A DNA stretch of 64,000 nucleotides, taken from positions 248,001 to 312,000 of the forward strand of contig NZ_JARXWB010000004.1 in NCBI RefSeq assembly GCF_029892425.1. The letters are read 5' to 3'. The stretch comes from Bradyrhizobium sp. BR13661. Its GTDB lineage: Bacteria > Pseudomonadota > Alphaproteobacteria > Rhizobiales > Xanthobacteraceae. The position numbers and the translations under genes were made by a program. Shown piece by piece: positions 35,621 to 44,570 of this stretch; position 1 is the first letter of the stretch, and the number at the start of each line of letters is the position of its first letter. Under the pieces are notes generated by a model. The model had not been told where the DNA came from and did not search any database. It saw only the letters and a program-made list of their open reading frames with translations.

Positions 35621-36736
35621 TCAGATCCGCTTGCTGGCGGCGCCGAGCTGCGATTCGAGCCAGTCGAAGATGTATTCGTTGGCAAGGCTCGGATTGTCGG
35701 CATGCGCCTGCGCCGCGCCGGTTTCCGCTGCGGTGAACACCTTCAGCACGATGTCCGAGCTGCCCAGCCGGGATTTCTGCACGATCTGTTGCGCCCGGTC
35801 GGCCTCGAGCCACCCCTCCTCACCCAGCGTGATCAGCACCGGGCATTCGGCGCTCGATGCCATCAGGGGAGCATGCGGTACCGGGACAATGCTGAGATCC
35901 TTCATGGCGAAACGGCTGGCGAAAAACGACCGCTCGTGCAGATCCCACAGACCGCCATCGCAGACGGCCGCAGCAAACCGCGGCTCCTGCAACACCGCGC
36001 GGGCAACGAAAGATGAGCCCCACCCATCGGCCACGATCGCAACACGATCAAAATCGACGTCGCTGCGCAGCTCCAGGTAGTCCATGACGCTGGCGATCGA
36101 GCTCTCGATATCCCGACGCTGCAACAGCACGTCCATGTAGTCGTCACGCTCGTCGCCGAACAGATCGAGCGCCAGCATCGCAAATCCGCGCTCACGCGCA
36201 TGCGGAGCGAGCTTGACCAGGAATTCTTCTTTGCGATGTCCGGGCTCGCCGATGCAGATCACGGTCGGAGCGCGACCGTTCGTCGCAGGTGCAGGCAGGA
36301 AGTAGCCCTGCAGCGAGTGTCCTTCGACCCACGGGATCGTCACGACCTCGCCGGCCGGGCCGCGCGCTTTGAGGAAACGGCGGGCGCATTCCTGCATCGC
36401 CAGCACGGCGACCCAGCGGCGCTCGTCGGCGGAATCGAGCGGCATTGCGGCCGCACTGTAGTAATTCATCGCGCGCAGCCAGTTGCGCTGTGCAGTGACC
36501 ATATGGCCTTCCGCGAAAGCCGCCTCGGCGCGCTGCCGATTGGCCTGCGCCAGCTTCTTCCACTCGCGATGCCAGGACTGCTCATCGCCGCGCTTCAGCT
36601 GCCGCGCAATCATCAGGCATTCGGCGATGGTAGCGCCACCCTCCTGCGCCGCGGTGAGCAGCCGGGTGAATTCGGCGGAGATATCCTCTCTCTCCGGGCA
36701 GAGGATGAAGTCGTCGGAGAGCGATGCGGGTATCAT
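35621..36736 (-). CDS. Alpha/beta-hydrolase (FrsA/DHPON-hydrolase type), nucleophile Ser absent
   Basis: 371 residues: a helical N-terminal lid region (about 1-125, containing AQRNWLRAMNYYSAAAMPLD) and an alpha/beta-hydrolase core. VICIGEPGHRKEEF is the oxyanion region. The nucleophile elbow, usually GRSMGG after VAIV, reads ADGWGSS (236-242), with Gly238 at the Ser position. The late catalytic His seems kept in AHADNPSLANEYIFDWL. It may use a neighbouring Ser (241/242), be non-catalytic, or have a different chemistry. ATG 36736. Its upstream region carries two ATGGCCATCA repeats. Confidence 0.85.
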   Translation of the reverse strand: MIPASLSDDFILCPEREDISAEFTRLLTAAQEGGATIAECLMIARQLKRGDEQSWHREWKKLAQANRQRAEAAFAEGHMVTAQRNWLRAMNYYSAAAMPLDSADERRWVAVLAMQECARRFLKARGPAGEVVTIPWVEGHSLQGYFLPAPATNGRAPTVICIGEPGHRKEEFLVKLAPHARERGFAMLALDLFGDERDDYMDVLLQRRDIESSIASVMDYLELRSDVDFDRVAIVADGWGSSFVARAVLQEPRFAAAVCDGGLWDLHERSFFASRFAMKDLSIVPVPHAPLMASSAECPVLITLGEEGWLEADRAQQIVQKSRLGSSDIVLKVFTAAETGAAQAHADNPSLANEYIFDWLESQLGAASKRI

Positions 36737-36930
36737 TGGAGCTACGCTTGATCGTGGCGTTACCCCTGATTGCTAAACTATTTCAGTCCACCGACCAAGC
36801 TGGCGTGCTTCAAATGAGAGATGTTTGAGATCACCATCGCTTGAACGCGGGAATATCGCGCATGCTTGACATTCCGTATCGTCATGAGGGGGCGAGCGCG
36901 CGCCGGCAGCAGGTAAAATTTTCTGAGCAA

Positions 36931-36965
36931 ATGGCCATCACACCTCTTGCGATGATGGCCATCAT
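36931..36965. promoter_or_regulatory. Repeated ATGGCCATCA palindromic motif
   Basis: ATGGCCATCA occurs at 36931-36940 and 36955-36964, 24 bases apart. The second is inside a perfect 14-base palindrome ATGATGGCCATCAT (36952-36965). Both lie in the gap between the SDR gene end and the hydrolase start (both minus strand), so they could be an operator for the hydrolase gene or a 3' structure of the SDR transcript. Confidence 0.5.
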
Positions 36966-36995
36966 ACCTACTTACGCGCGCGGTTATTGACAGTC

Positions 36996-37967
36996 TCAGC
37001 CAAGCCGCCAGCCGGCTTCCTGGGCAAAAGTTTCGTAGAAGGCCCTGTCATAAGCCTGCTCCGGCGTCGCGCGCACGCGCTCGTCGAGCAGCCTGGCATC
37101 CTCGCCGACCAGGATACGCCAACGCTCCGCCTTCACACCGTCGAGGATGATTCTGGCGGCTTGTGCGGCGGTCGTCGGCGCATCCTCCAGGAAGCTGCGG
37201 GCGCGCTCCGCGAAAACACCCTGAATCTGCTCGTCCGACATGTTGTCAGCATCTGGCACGCCGGCCGCGACCATGCGCTTGCGCGTCAGCACGACCTCGT
37301 CGGCGCTGAGGCGCTCCGATCCGTCACCGCTCTGCACCTTGCGTGAATTTGAGACGATCGAGGTACCGATGTGGCCGGGCATCACCACCGAGCATTTGAC
37401 ATGTGGCGCATGCAGACGGAGATCGTTGATCAGGGCTTCGGTGAATCCCTTCACCGCGAACTTCGCCGAGCTGTAGGCGGTGTGCGCATTGCCCATGCCG
37501 ATCGAGGCCCAGAAGCCGTTGACGCTGGCGGTATTGATGATGTGGGCTTCGTCCGCCGCAACCAGCATCGGCAGGAAGGTACGGACGCCGAGATAGACGC
37601 CGCCCCAGCAGATATTGAAGGTGCGCTCCCACTGCTCGCGCGTGTTAGTGAACAGGCTGCCACCACCGCCGATGCCGGCATTGTTGAACAGCAAATGGAT
37701 CCTGTCGGTCTTCTGCTGCTCGGCTAGCTCGTCGCGAAAGCGCTTGAGATGATCCTCGATCGAGACGTCGGCGACATGGGTCGTGACACGCAGGCCCTGC
37801 GGCAGTTTCTCGACCTCGCAGAGCCGCTTGGTCTCGGCCATCGCGGCTTCCGAAATGTCGCACATCGCAACATTGCAGCCCTCGGCAACGAGCTGCCGGG
37901 CGAGCTCGCGCCCCATGCCCGTGCCGCCACCGGTGATGACGGCGATCTTTCCAGCAAATTCCTTCAT
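36996..37967 (-). CDS. Short-chain dehydrogenase/reductase
   Basis: 323-residue SDR, longer than the usual 250 because of a C-terminal helical extension. The cofactor site is TGGGTGMGRELA, with CDIS after strand 2 (Asp suggests NAD(H)). NNAGIGGGG and the catalytic Ser...YSSAK (YxxxK) with NTASVNGF are present. The C-terminal extension (DEQIQGVFAERARSF...) resembles SDRs that act on hydrophobic alcohols. ATG 37967. The substrate is unknown. Confidence 0.92.
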   Translation of the reverse strand: MKEFAGKIAVITGGGTGMGRELARQLVAEGCNVAMCDISEAAMAETKRLCEVEKLPQGLRVTTHVADVSIEDHLKRFRDELAEQQKTDRIHLLFNNAGIGGGGSLFTNTREQWERTFNICWGGVYLGVRTFLPMLVAADEAHIINTASVNGFWASIGMGNAHTAYSSAKFAVKGFTEALINDLRLHAPHVKCSVVMPGHIGTSIVSNSRKVQSGDGSERLSADEVVLTRKRMVAAGVPDADNMSDEQIQGVFAERARSFLEDAPTTAAQAARIILDGVKAERWRILVGEDARLLDERVRATPEQAYDRAFYETFAQEAGWRLG

Positions 37968-38282
37968 GGGACTTCAGCCCCTCCCCTCGTCGGCCTGTTT
38001 CTTCGTCATTGGCGCGCCGCGCATGCGACGCGCGCAAAATGTAGCAGCGCCGCATCCAAGCGCAAAAGCAGATCGACGCGACGGCTGCGACCAGCGCTGC
38101 TTATTTCGACGCGCGGATTATTCCGTCGTCGCTTGCGCATGGCTGCCCCGCCACAGTGGCGCTGCCGCCACAGGTCGGCGGCCAATCGGGTTCCCCGTAT
38201 TTGTCCGGCTTCGGTTTAGTGGCAATTTTTTTACAATCCGAATCATCAAATGGGGCACTGGGGCGAGCAGGCCCAGCCAGCG

Positions 38283-38298
38283 TGTCGTTTCCGACACA
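38283..38298 (+). promoter_or_regulatory. NifA-type upstream activator site (TGT-N10-ACA)
   Basis: TGT at 38283-38285 and ACA at 38296-38298 are separated by exactly ten bases inside the hairpin GTGTCG-TTTC-CGACAC (38282-38297). This is the NifA binding consensus. It is unusually near the promoter, ending five bases before the -24 box; classical NifA sites lie about 80-150 bases upstream. Confidence 0.55.
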
Positions 38299-38303
38299 GG
38301 CTG

Positions 38304-38319
38304 TGGCACTCGGCTTGCA
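38304..38319 (+). promoter_or_regulatory. Consensus sigma-54 (-24/-12) promoter
   Basis: TGGCACTCGGCTTGCA matches the RpoN consensus TGGCAC-N5-TTGCA at every defined base, with GG and GC 12 bases apart. The start of transcription would be about 38330, 28 bases before the ATG of the small exported protein, with its ribosome site in between. Confidence 0.85.
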
Positions 38320-38357
38320 TCCTCCTCGTGGTCGAAACTACCGATGAGGTGACTGGA

Positions 38358-38597
38358 ATGTTCATAACCGTCGTTGCCGTACTCTGCCGGCTCGGCGCTG
38401 CTGCCTCAGGCAGCTGTGTCGAGGAGATCGTGACCGACAGCAACATGACGCCCGACATGTCGATGATGGCATGTGCCGTCGGCGCACAGGCTCCGCTCGC
38501 CAAATGGATGGATGAACATCCGATCTATCACGCGAATTGGCGCCTCGAGCGCTACAAATGCGTGCCGGGCCACTACGAGATCAAGGGCCACGCCTAA
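38358..38597 (+). CDS. Small Cys-containing, possibly exported protein under sigma-54 control
   Basis: 79 residues. A short hydrophobic N-terminus (MFITVVAVLCRLGAAASG) is followed by SCVEEIV, MMACAVGAQAPLAKWMDEHP and a C-terminal YKCVPGHYEIKG, giving spaced Cys residues that could bind metal or form disulphides. No family recognised. ATG 38358 has GAGGTG at 38346-38351. The open frame further upstream would run through the promoter and is rejected. Its promoter predicts expression under RpoN with an enhancer-binding activator, possibly NifA in low oxygen or symbiosis. Confidence 0.8.
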   Translation: MFITVVAVLCRLGAAASGSCVEEIVTDSNMTPDMSMMACAVGAQAPLAKWMDEHPIYHANWRLERYKCVPGHYEIKGHA

Positions 38598-38725
38598 GGC
38601 CCCGCAAAACTACTGATATCGAGGAGACGCCCCGGGGGCCGCTATGTGTCCCTCCGCGCGGGCACCATCAGCGCAGGGACTCTCATGAGCTGCGCACACT
38701 CTGTGACAGCGATCACGGTCTCTCG

Positions 38726-39700
38726 TTAAGCCACCGCACCCAAAATCATCGCGCGGGCGCGTCGTCCTTCCGGCGTCGGCATCAGCGCGTAATTGTGCGG
38801 CTGCTCTCGCCACAGATGCAGTTCGACAGGCACGCCCGCGCCCCTCGCGCGCGCTGCGAGATCGACGCTATCGGGGTAGAGCAGATCGCGCGTTCCCGAA
38901 AAGATCGTCATCGGGGCGAGCGAACGGAAAGCGCCGTTGAGTGGACTGACGAAGGGATGGCCGACATCGAGGTCGCCGGCATAGAGCCGTCCCGCCTCGA
39001 GGATCCCCGGAATGTCCTGGATCGGATCGCGCGGTGCGATCTCCACCTGCTCGGGACGGCTGACCGACGCATCAGCCGCCGGCGAAATCAGCACCAGCCG
39101 GTTGGGTTGCCGATGGCCATGATCGCGCAGCCATTGGCATGCAGCGAGAGCAAGGCCCGCGCCGGCGGAATTGCCGACCACCGTCACCTTGGCCTGCCCG
39201 GCATCCTCGAGCAACATCCGCAGCAGCTCGGCCGTCGCCGGCACGACGTCCTTCGCGGTCGCGCGCGGCGCCAGCGGATAGATCGGCACGACGCAGACGA
39301 CGCCTGCCTGGCGCGTCATCTGTCCGACAAAGCGCCAATGCGCGGGCACGATCTCGTTGATGTAGCCACCGCCATGGAGGAACATCACGTGGTTGCAGCC
39401 TTCGTGCCCGGATGACGGCGCCGTGTAATAGACCGGCCATCCGCCCATCTTCGTCAGCACCGCCTCGACCCCGTGGCCGAGGCCCGCCGGCTCGAACGAG
39501 GCCGGCTGCGAGGCAAGCCTCTGCACATGCGCCTGCACGGCCTCGGCCGAGGCAAGCTGCTCCTTGTATGGCAGCTGGCGCAGCAGCACGTTGAAGAGGC
39601 GGCTCTGCAAGCTCGGCGCGGGATCGGTCGACGCCTTTGCTCCGACCGCGCAGCCGAGCGGACAAAACTGAAAAGCCGACACGATCCTGGCAACGCTCAT
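38726..39700 (-). CDS. Alpha/beta-hydrolase of the hormone-sensitive lipase type
   Basis: 324 residues. The oxyanion motif HGGGYINE and the nucleophile elbow GNSAGAGLAL define the HSL (family IV) esterases. The catalytic Asp region is GTRDLLYPDS and the His is in EQPHNYALMPTPEGRRA. ATG 39700 (MSVARIVSAF) has GGGGATG upstream. Substrates are short-chain esters or steroid-like compounds. It is divergent from a TetR gene 120 bases away, which probably represses it. Confidence 0.92.
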   Translation of the reverse strand: MSVARIVSAFQFCPLGCAVGAKASTDPAPSLQSRLFNVLLRQLPYKEQLASAEAVQAHVQRLASQPASFEPAGLGHGVEAVLTKMGGWPVYYTAPSSGHEGCNHVMFLHGGGYINEIVPAHWRFVGQMTRQAGVVCVVPIYPLAPRATAKDVVPATAELLRMLLEDAGQAKVTVVGNSAGAGLALAACQWLRDHGHRQPNRLVLISPAADASVSRPEQVEIAPRDPIQDIPGILEAGRLYAGDLDVGHPFVSPLNGAFRSLAPMTIFSGTRDLLYPDSVDLAARARGAGVPVELHLWREQPHNYALMPTPEGRRARAMILGAVA

Positions 39701-39820
39701 GGCCACATCCCCATCCGACTCGTTCGAGGCGGCGACAAGAGGCTTGCTGACCCGTCGCCACTTTCCGATATAATGTGAGCATTCGCTCGCTTTTCCTACT
39801 CGCATTCGGATCACAAGGCC

Positions 39821-40450
39821 GTGGCCCGCAGATCACCCACAACACCCCGAAAAAACGCCTCGCAGGAGCGGTCCCGCGCCACGGTCGACGCACTGGTCGA
39901 GGCAACTGCTCGCATTCTGGTCAAGGAAGGCTTCGAGAGGACCAGCACCAACCGGATTGCCGAAATCGCCGGCGTCAGTGTCGGCTCGCTCTACCAGTAT
40001 TTTCCCGGCAAGGAGGCGCTCGTCGCCGCCGTGATCGATCGTCACAACGAGGAGATCATGGGTATCGTGCGCGCGACGCTCACCGAACTCGCCGACATGC
40101 CGATCGAGAAGGCCGTGCGCCGCCTCGTCACCGTCGCGATCGAGGCGCATCGCATCAACCCCAAACTGCATCGCGTGCTCGCCGAGCAGATCCCCCGCGC
40201 GCGCAAACTCGACGTCGAAGCCTTCAACCGCGAGGTCCACGCCCTCGTGCGCGCCTATCTCGACAGCCGCCGCAAGGAGATGCGCAGGATCGACCTCGAT
40301 GTCGCGACCTTCATCTGCGTCAGCGCAATCGAGGCCGTCGCGCACAATGTGGTGCTGAACCAGGCCGAGATACTGCCGGACAAGATGGTCAGGACGCTGG
40401 TGGACGAGACGACGCGCATGGTGGTCGGATATCTGCGGGCTCCAGCGTAG
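39821..40450 (+). CDS. TetR/AcrR family transcriptional regulator
   Basis: 209 residues, GTG start. The N-terminal helix-turn-helix covers RATVDALVEATARILVKEGFERTSTNRIAEIAGVSVGSLYQYFPGKEALVAAV, a textbook TetR DNA-binding domain. The C-terminal ligand domain has the TetR_C arrangement with AVRRLVTVAIEAHRINPKLHRVLAEQIPRARK. It is divergent from the HSL-type esterase gene, which is the likely target together with itself. Confidence 0.93.
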   Translation: MARRSPTTPRKNASQERSRATVDALVEATARILVKEGFERTSTNRIAEIAGVSVGSLYQYFPGKEALVAAVIDRHNEEIMGIVRATLTELADMPIEKAVRRLVTVAIEAHRINPKLHRVLAEQIPRARKLDVEAFNREVHALVRAYLDSRRKEMRRIDLDVATFICVSAIEAVAHNVVLNQAEILPDKMVRTLVDETTRMVVGYLRAPA

Positions 40451-40636
40451 CGTTCGCCATCGGACCTGGCCTCGTGGCTGGACGTCGCGAATCAGATCAC
40501 CGATCGATTCGCGACGACACGCGTCGCTTCGTTGCAGAACTGTCGCACTTCAAGAACGCGTGCGCGAACCGCACGGGGGTTGAATCCTGCGCGGAAGCCC
40601 TATCTATCCGGGCAGGTAAATACATGAGTAAATCAG

Positions 40637-40879
40637 ATGATTAAATCACCAGAATGGAAGGCGATGGCCATCGCAGTGACGATTGCATGCGTCTCGATGT
40701 CCCTTTTGGCCCTCGACGCGGCCCTGGACCTGAATACCAGCGGGCTATCCAAGCGCCTGGAGATCGCGCAAGCCTCTTTCGTGGACACGATGGGGCAATA
40801 TCAACTGGCCTTCGCCGTTCCGACCTGGGTCCGCGGCAAGGCTCCCGCGGACGAGCAATGTCCGCGCAGCCGCTGCTGA
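40637..40879 (+). CDS. Possible small membrane protein, weak evidence
   Basis: An 80-codon frame from ATG 40637 with one hydrophobic segment (AMAIAVTIACVSMSLLALDAAL) and a polar tail. Codon use is less biased than in neighbours, no ribosome binding site is clear, and no family is recognised. It lies alone in a 516-base gap between the TetR gene and tRNA-Pro where I see nothing else. Confidence 0.35.
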   Translation: MIKSPEWKAMAIAVTIACVSMSLLALDAALDLNTSGLSKRLEIAQASFVDTMGQYQLAFAVPTWVRGKAPADEQCPRSRC

Positions 40880-40966
40880 TCGCCAGCCACTAACACGGAT
40901 TGTTCAGAGGACAGGAGACCGCCCGCTGATCCGCGCATGCAAACGATTGGTCGATTTCTGAAGAAA

Positions 40967-41045
40967 ATGGTCGGAGCGAGAGGATTTGAACCTCCGACCC
41001 CTAGTCTCCCAGACTAGTGCGCTAACCGGGCTGCGCCACGCTCCG
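40967..41045 (-). tRNA. tRNA-Pro (GGG)
   Basis: The minus strand begins CGGAGCGTGGCGCAGCCCGG, and the acceptor CGGAGCG pairs with CGCTCCG followed by A and a gene-encoded CCA. The anticodon stem CTAGT/ACTAG encloses CTGGGAG, giving anticodon GGG for proline. The T arm has GGTTCAAATCC. No integrase or repeated att core is next to it. Confidence 0.95.
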
Positions 41046-41154
41046 AACGTCGTTCCATTAGCTAGGATCGCCGCTTTGCGCAAGGCGAGCCGCACCATTT
41101 TGGTGTCTGCGCCCAAAGCCCCTGCAAGGACCGCAAAGCCGACGAAATGGCGCC

Positions 41155-41733
41155 TCAGCCGTCCTTCAGCGCCTGTTCCAGCATGGTCTTGCAGGCGACG
41201 AGGTCACCGAGCACCCGTTCCAGCCGTTCCCGGTCCAGTGCGCTGGGGCCGGCCGGCGCGGCGGAGGTGCCGCCCTTGCGGAAGGTCGTGAGGATGTCCT
41301 CGTCATCGACCTCGGTGAAACGGAAGTCGATGCCCTCTTCCTCATCACCCTGGTAGTCGTCATCGTCGGCATCGGCGACGCCCTTGATCGGCGGCTCCTC
41401 GTCCGGCTCGATCAGGCTCGCGCCGATGGCGTCCTCGATCGCCCCGAACGAAACCGCGGCCGACCCGTCGGCCAGGCCCTGCACCGATTTGACGCCGTGC
41501 TCTTTCAGGATCCGCTGCACCCCGCGGATGGTGTAGCCCTCCCCGTAGAGCAGCCGGCGGATGCCCTTGAGCAGATCGACGTCGTCGGGGCGGTAATAAC
41601 GGCGGCCGCCGCTGCGCTTCATCGGCTTGATCTGCGAGAAGCGGGTCTCCCAGAACCGCAGCACGTGCTGCGGAATGTCGAGTTCCTGCGCTACTTCGCT
41701 GATGGTTCGGAACGCATCCGGCGCCTTGTCCAA
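41155..41733 (-). CDS. MerR family transcriptional regulator
   Basis: 192 residues. The winged helix [55 protein letters not shown] is MerR-type. An acidic middle (about 120-165, with [13 protein letters not shown]) and a C-terminal helix follow. The start is TTG 41733, giving [15 protein letters not shown] with AAGGAT upstream, as in relatives that begin [15 protein letters not shown]; the longer frame would overlap ihfA. It follows ihfA by 25 bases in the conserved order plsX-fabH-ihfA-merR. The target is unknown. Confidence 0.9.
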   Translation of the reverse strand: MDKAPDAFRTISEVAQELDIPQHVLRFWETRFSQIKPMKRSGGRRYYRPDDVDLLKGIRRLLYGEGYTIRGVQRILKEHGVKSVQGLADGSAAVSFGAIEDAIGASLIEPDEEPPIKGVADADDDDYQGDEEEGIDFRFTEVDDEDILTTFRKGGTSAAPAGPSALDRERLERVLGDLVACKTMLEQALKDG

Positions 41734-41758
41734 ATGCCAATCCTTATCCGTTGGGCGA

Positions 41759-42100
41759 TTACGCCTCGGGTTGCGCCTTGCTGGCGTCGCCATTGGCCCG
41801 ATGCTGGCCATTGATCCGCTGCTTCAGGATCGCCGACGGCTTGAACACCATCACCCGGCGCGGCGAGATCGGCACCTCGGTGCCGGTCTTCGGATTACGG
41901 CCGATGCGCTGACCCTTCTTGCGGACCATGAAGGACCCGAACGAGGACAGCTTCACCGTCTCGCCCTTTTCGAGGCAGTCGGTGATCTCCTTGAGCACGA
42001 GTTCCACGAAGGCGGACGATTCCGTGCGCGACAGTCCCACCTTCTGGTAGACGGCCTCACAGAGATCCACACGCGTTACGGTTTTACTTTGATCGGTCAT
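41759..42100 (-). CDS. ihfA: Integration host factor subunit alpha
   Basis: 113 residues, about 10 longer than E. coli IHF-alpha because of a C-terminal tail ([16 protein letters not shown]). The core has [56 protein letters not shown] and the DNA-intercalating Pro loop region RRVMVFKPS. It bends DNA at many promoters, including sigma-54 ones. ATG 42100 is preferred over upstream codons. It lies downstream of fabH on the same strand after a hairpin-rich gap. Confidence 0.94.
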   Translation of the reverse strand: MTDQSKTVTRVDLCEAVYQKVGLSRTESSAFVELVLKEITDCLEKGETVKLSSFGSFMVRKKGQRIGRNPKTGTEVPISPRRVMVFKPSAILKQRINGQHRANGDASKAQPEA

Positions 42101-42174
42101 CGCCCTGCCCCACATCACGGCGAACAATTGTTGTCTGAAATTAGGAGGTTACGATACGGCGGTCAACAGCGCTC

Positions 42175-42207
42175 ATCAATGCAGAAGCATTGATATCAGC
42201 AGCTGAT
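42175..42207. terminator. Two adjacent hairpins between fabH and ihfA
   Basis: ATCAATGC-AGAA-GCATTGAT (42175-42194) is a perfect eight-pair hairpin, followed by ATCAGC-A-GCTGAT (42195-42207). There is no T run. They could end or attenuate the plsX-fabH transcript before ihfA, or be an operator in the ihfA promoter. Confidence 0.5.
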
Positions 42208-42234
42208 TCCGGCAAATTTTTATCTGATGTGGCT

Positions 42235-43215
42235 CTACCAGCGCACGAGCGCGGAGCCCCAGGTGAAGCCTCCGCCCATCGCTTCCAGGAGAACCATGTC
42301 GCCGCGCTTGATGCGGCCATCCTTGCGCGCCACCGACAGCGCCAAAGGAATCGAGGCGGCCGAGGTGTTGCCGTGACGGTCCACCGTCAGCACCACCTTT
42401 TCCGGCGCGATGTGGAGCTTGTGGGCTGAGGCGTCGATGATTCGCTTGTTGGCCTGGTGCGGTACGAACCAGTCGATACGGTCGGCATTCAAGCCGGTCG
42501 CCTCGAACGCGTCGACGATGACGTCGGTAATCATCCCGACAGCATGCTTGAAGACTTCGCGGCCTTCCATGCGCAGGTGACCGACCGTCTGGGTCGAGGA
42601 CGGCCCGCCGTCGACGAACAGCTTGGCTTTGTGACGGCCGTCGGAGCGCAGATGCGTGGTCACGATGCCACGGTCGGTGGCGGCCTGGCCCGGCTGCTCC
42701 TGCGCCTCCAGCACGACCGCGCCGGCGCCGTCGCCGAACAGCACGCAGGTGCCGCGGTCGTTCCAGTCGAGGATGCGCGAGAAGGTCTCGGCGCCAATCA
42801 CCAGAGCGCGCTTGAAGGCGCCGGTGCGCAGGAAATTGTCGGCGGTCGCGAGTGCAAACACGAAGCCCGAGCACACGGCCTGCAGGTCGAACGCCGCGCC
42901 GTGATTGATGCCGAGGGCGTGCTGCACGGCGACCGCGGTTGCGGGGAACGTGTTGTCCGGCGTCGAGGTCGCCAGTACGATCAGGTCGATCGACTGCGCG
43001 TCGAGCCCCGCGTCGGTGAGCGCGGCCTGCGCCGCCTTGATCGCAAGATGCGACGTGAACTCGCCCTCGGCCGCGATGTGCCGCTCGCGAATGCCGGTCC
43101 GCTGCACGATCCACTCGTCGGAGGTGTCGATGCGCGCCGCCAACTGAGCATTGGTCACCACCTGCTCCGGCAAATAGGAGCCGCAGCCCAGCACGACCGA
43201 ACGAATCTTGGTCAC
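42235..43215 (-). CDS. fabH: Beta-ketoacyl-ACP synthase III
   Basis: 326 residues. It starts fatty acid synthesis by condensing acetyl-CoA (or another short acyl-CoA) with malonyl-ACP. The catalytic triad is visible: Cys in [12 protein letters not shown], His in VPHQANKRI and Asn in [14 protein letters not shown]. The C-terminus [13 protein letters not shown] is standard. Its ATG overlaps the plsX stop by four bases, so the two are translationally coupled. Confidence 0.96.
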   Translation of the reverse strand: MTKIRSVVLGCGSYLPEQVVTNAQLAARIDTSDEWIVQRTGIRERHIAAEGEFTSHLAIKAAQAALTDAGLDAQSIDLIVLATSTPDNTFPATAVAVQHALGINHGAAFDLQAVCSGFVFALATADNFLRTGAFKRALVIGAETFSRILDWNDRGTCVLFGDGAGAVVLEAQEQPGQAATDRGIVTTHLRSDGRHKAKLFVDGGPSSTQTVGHLRMEGREVFKHAVGMITDVIVDAFEATGLNADRIDWFVPHQANKRIIDASAHKLHIAPEKVVLTVDRHGNTSAASIPLALSVARKDGRIKRGDMVLLEAMGGGFTWGSALVRW

Positions 43216-44273
43216 GAAACATCCTCCGGCGCGGTTGGCACTGAACCGAGCGCACCCCCATCGCGGTTGAGCATCTGATTGATCTTGTTCAGAAGATCGA
43301 ACTTGGCCATCTCATAGCCAACATCGATCGCATAGGCAAAGCCTTCGGCATTAATTCCGCCGTGGCTCTTGACCACCAGCCCGTTCAGCCCGAGCAGCAC
43401 GCCGCCGTTCGACTTGTTCGGATCCATTTTGTCACGCAAGGCCTGGAAGGCATTGCGGGCAAACAGATAACCAATCCTGGACAGCCAGCTCCGCTGGATC
43501 TCGTTGCGGAGCAAGTCCGCCATCTGGCGCGCGGTTCCCTCGGCGGCCTTCAACGCGATGTTGCCGCTATACCCCTCGGTCACGATCACGTCGGCCATTC
43601 CCTTGCCGATGCCGTCGCCTTCGACGAAGCCGACATAATCGAGTTCCGGGAGGTTCATCGTGCGCAGGATCTCGCCGGCCTCGCGGATCTCCTCATGCCC
43701 CTTGATCTCCTCGGTCCCGATGTTGAGCAGGCCGACCGTCGGGCGCTTCTTGTCGAACACCACGCTCGCCATGGCCGCCCCCATCACCGCGAGCGCCACC
43801 AGATGGCGTGCATCGCCGCCGATCGTGGCACCCAGATCGAGCACGACGGAGGAGCCCCGCATGGTCGGCCACACCGCCGTGATCGCGGGGCGATCGATAC
43901 CGGGCAGCGTGCGCAGATGGAAGCGCGCCATCGCCATCAGCGCGCCGGTGTTGCCGGCCGAGACGGCCACATCCGCCTCGCCCTTCTTCACTGCGTCGAT
44001 GGCAAGCCACATCGAGGAGGTCTTGCGGCCGCGGCGCAGCGCCTGGCTTGGCTTGTCCGAACCGCTGACCGCAACGTCGGTATGGAGGATCTTCGAAGCG
44101 ACCTTGAGCGCGGGATAACGATCGAGCTCGGGCTCGATCCTGGCGCGATCCCCCACCAGCAGAAACTCGGTCTTGGGATGCCTGCCGAGCGAGATGGCCG
44201 CGCCTGGAACGACGACTGGGGCGCCGACGTCGCCCCCCATGGCGTCAAGCGCGATACGAACCTTGCTTGGCAT
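43212..44273 (-). CDS. plsX: Phosphate acyltransferase PlsX
   Basis: 353 residues. It converts acyl-ACP to acyl-phosphate for glycerol-3-phosphate acylation by PlsY. Motifs [33 protein letters not shown] and the [14 protein letters not shown] block identify it. ATG 44273 is chosen; the codon before it is TTG. The gene is followed directly by fabH and preceded, across a 297-base gap, by yceD. No rpmF is encoded in that gap, unlike the E. coli arrangement. Confidence 0.96.
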   Translation of the reverse strand: MPSKVRIALDAMGGDVGAPVVVPGAAISLGRHPKTEFLLVGDRARIEPELDRYPALKVASKILHTDVAVSGSDKPSQALRRGRKTSSMWLAIDAVKKGEADVAVSAGNTGALMAMARFHLRTLPGIDRPAITAVWPTMRGSSVVLDLGATIGGDARHLVALAVMGAAMASVVFDKKRPTVGLLNIGTEEIKGHEEIREAGEILRTMNLPELDYVGFVEGDGIGKGMADVIVTEGYSGNIALKAAEGTARQMADLLRNEIQRSWLSRIGYLFARNAFQALRDKMDPNKSNGGVLLGLNGLVVKSHGGINAEGFAYAIDVGYEMAKFDLLNKINQMLNRDGGALGSVPTAPEDVS

Positions 44274-44498
44274 CAAAATCCCGGAAACCTGGTCTGGCGC
44301 GGTCGTCGATCAGCGGGGCCGCGGAATGGGTCGTCATGGATATGAACGACCGGCCAAGCGCCACGCCGCACCCGAACCGGGGCGGACAATAGCGTTTTGT
44401 TATCCCGAAACAACCTCTTGCCCCCAGCCTTTTGGATTAAGGGCGATCCTTCGGCCGGCATTTAAATCTGAAGAAATGACAAGAAAATCAAAAGGATA

Positions 44499-44511
44499 TG
44501 ACAAATTGTCA
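44499..44511. promoter_or_regulatory. TGACAA inverted repeat upstream of plsX
   Basis: TGACAAATTGTCA is a perfect 6-1-6 inverted repeat in an AT-rich block about 226 bases before plsX. Read on the minus strand it contains TTGACA, a possible -35 box. A third TGACAA half is at 44477-44482. The surrounding gap 44274-44570 has no gene. Confidence 0.5.
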
Positions 44512-44570
44512 AACCAGCCCGGCAAAGACCTCACTCCGCGCAACACAGCGGTCTTACGGGGAATGCCGGG

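Noticed and set aside
38250..38357. Upstream extension of the small exported protein (115-codon frame)
   Set aside because: It would translate through the sigma-54 promoter, and the internal ATG at 38358 has a good ribosome site.
40900..41100. Integration site at tRNA-Pro
   Set aside because: No integrase and no repeated 3' tRNA fragment in the window; neighbours are core genes.
44274..44570. rpmF expected between yceD and plsX
   Set aside because: No frame with an L32 sequence is present on either strand.
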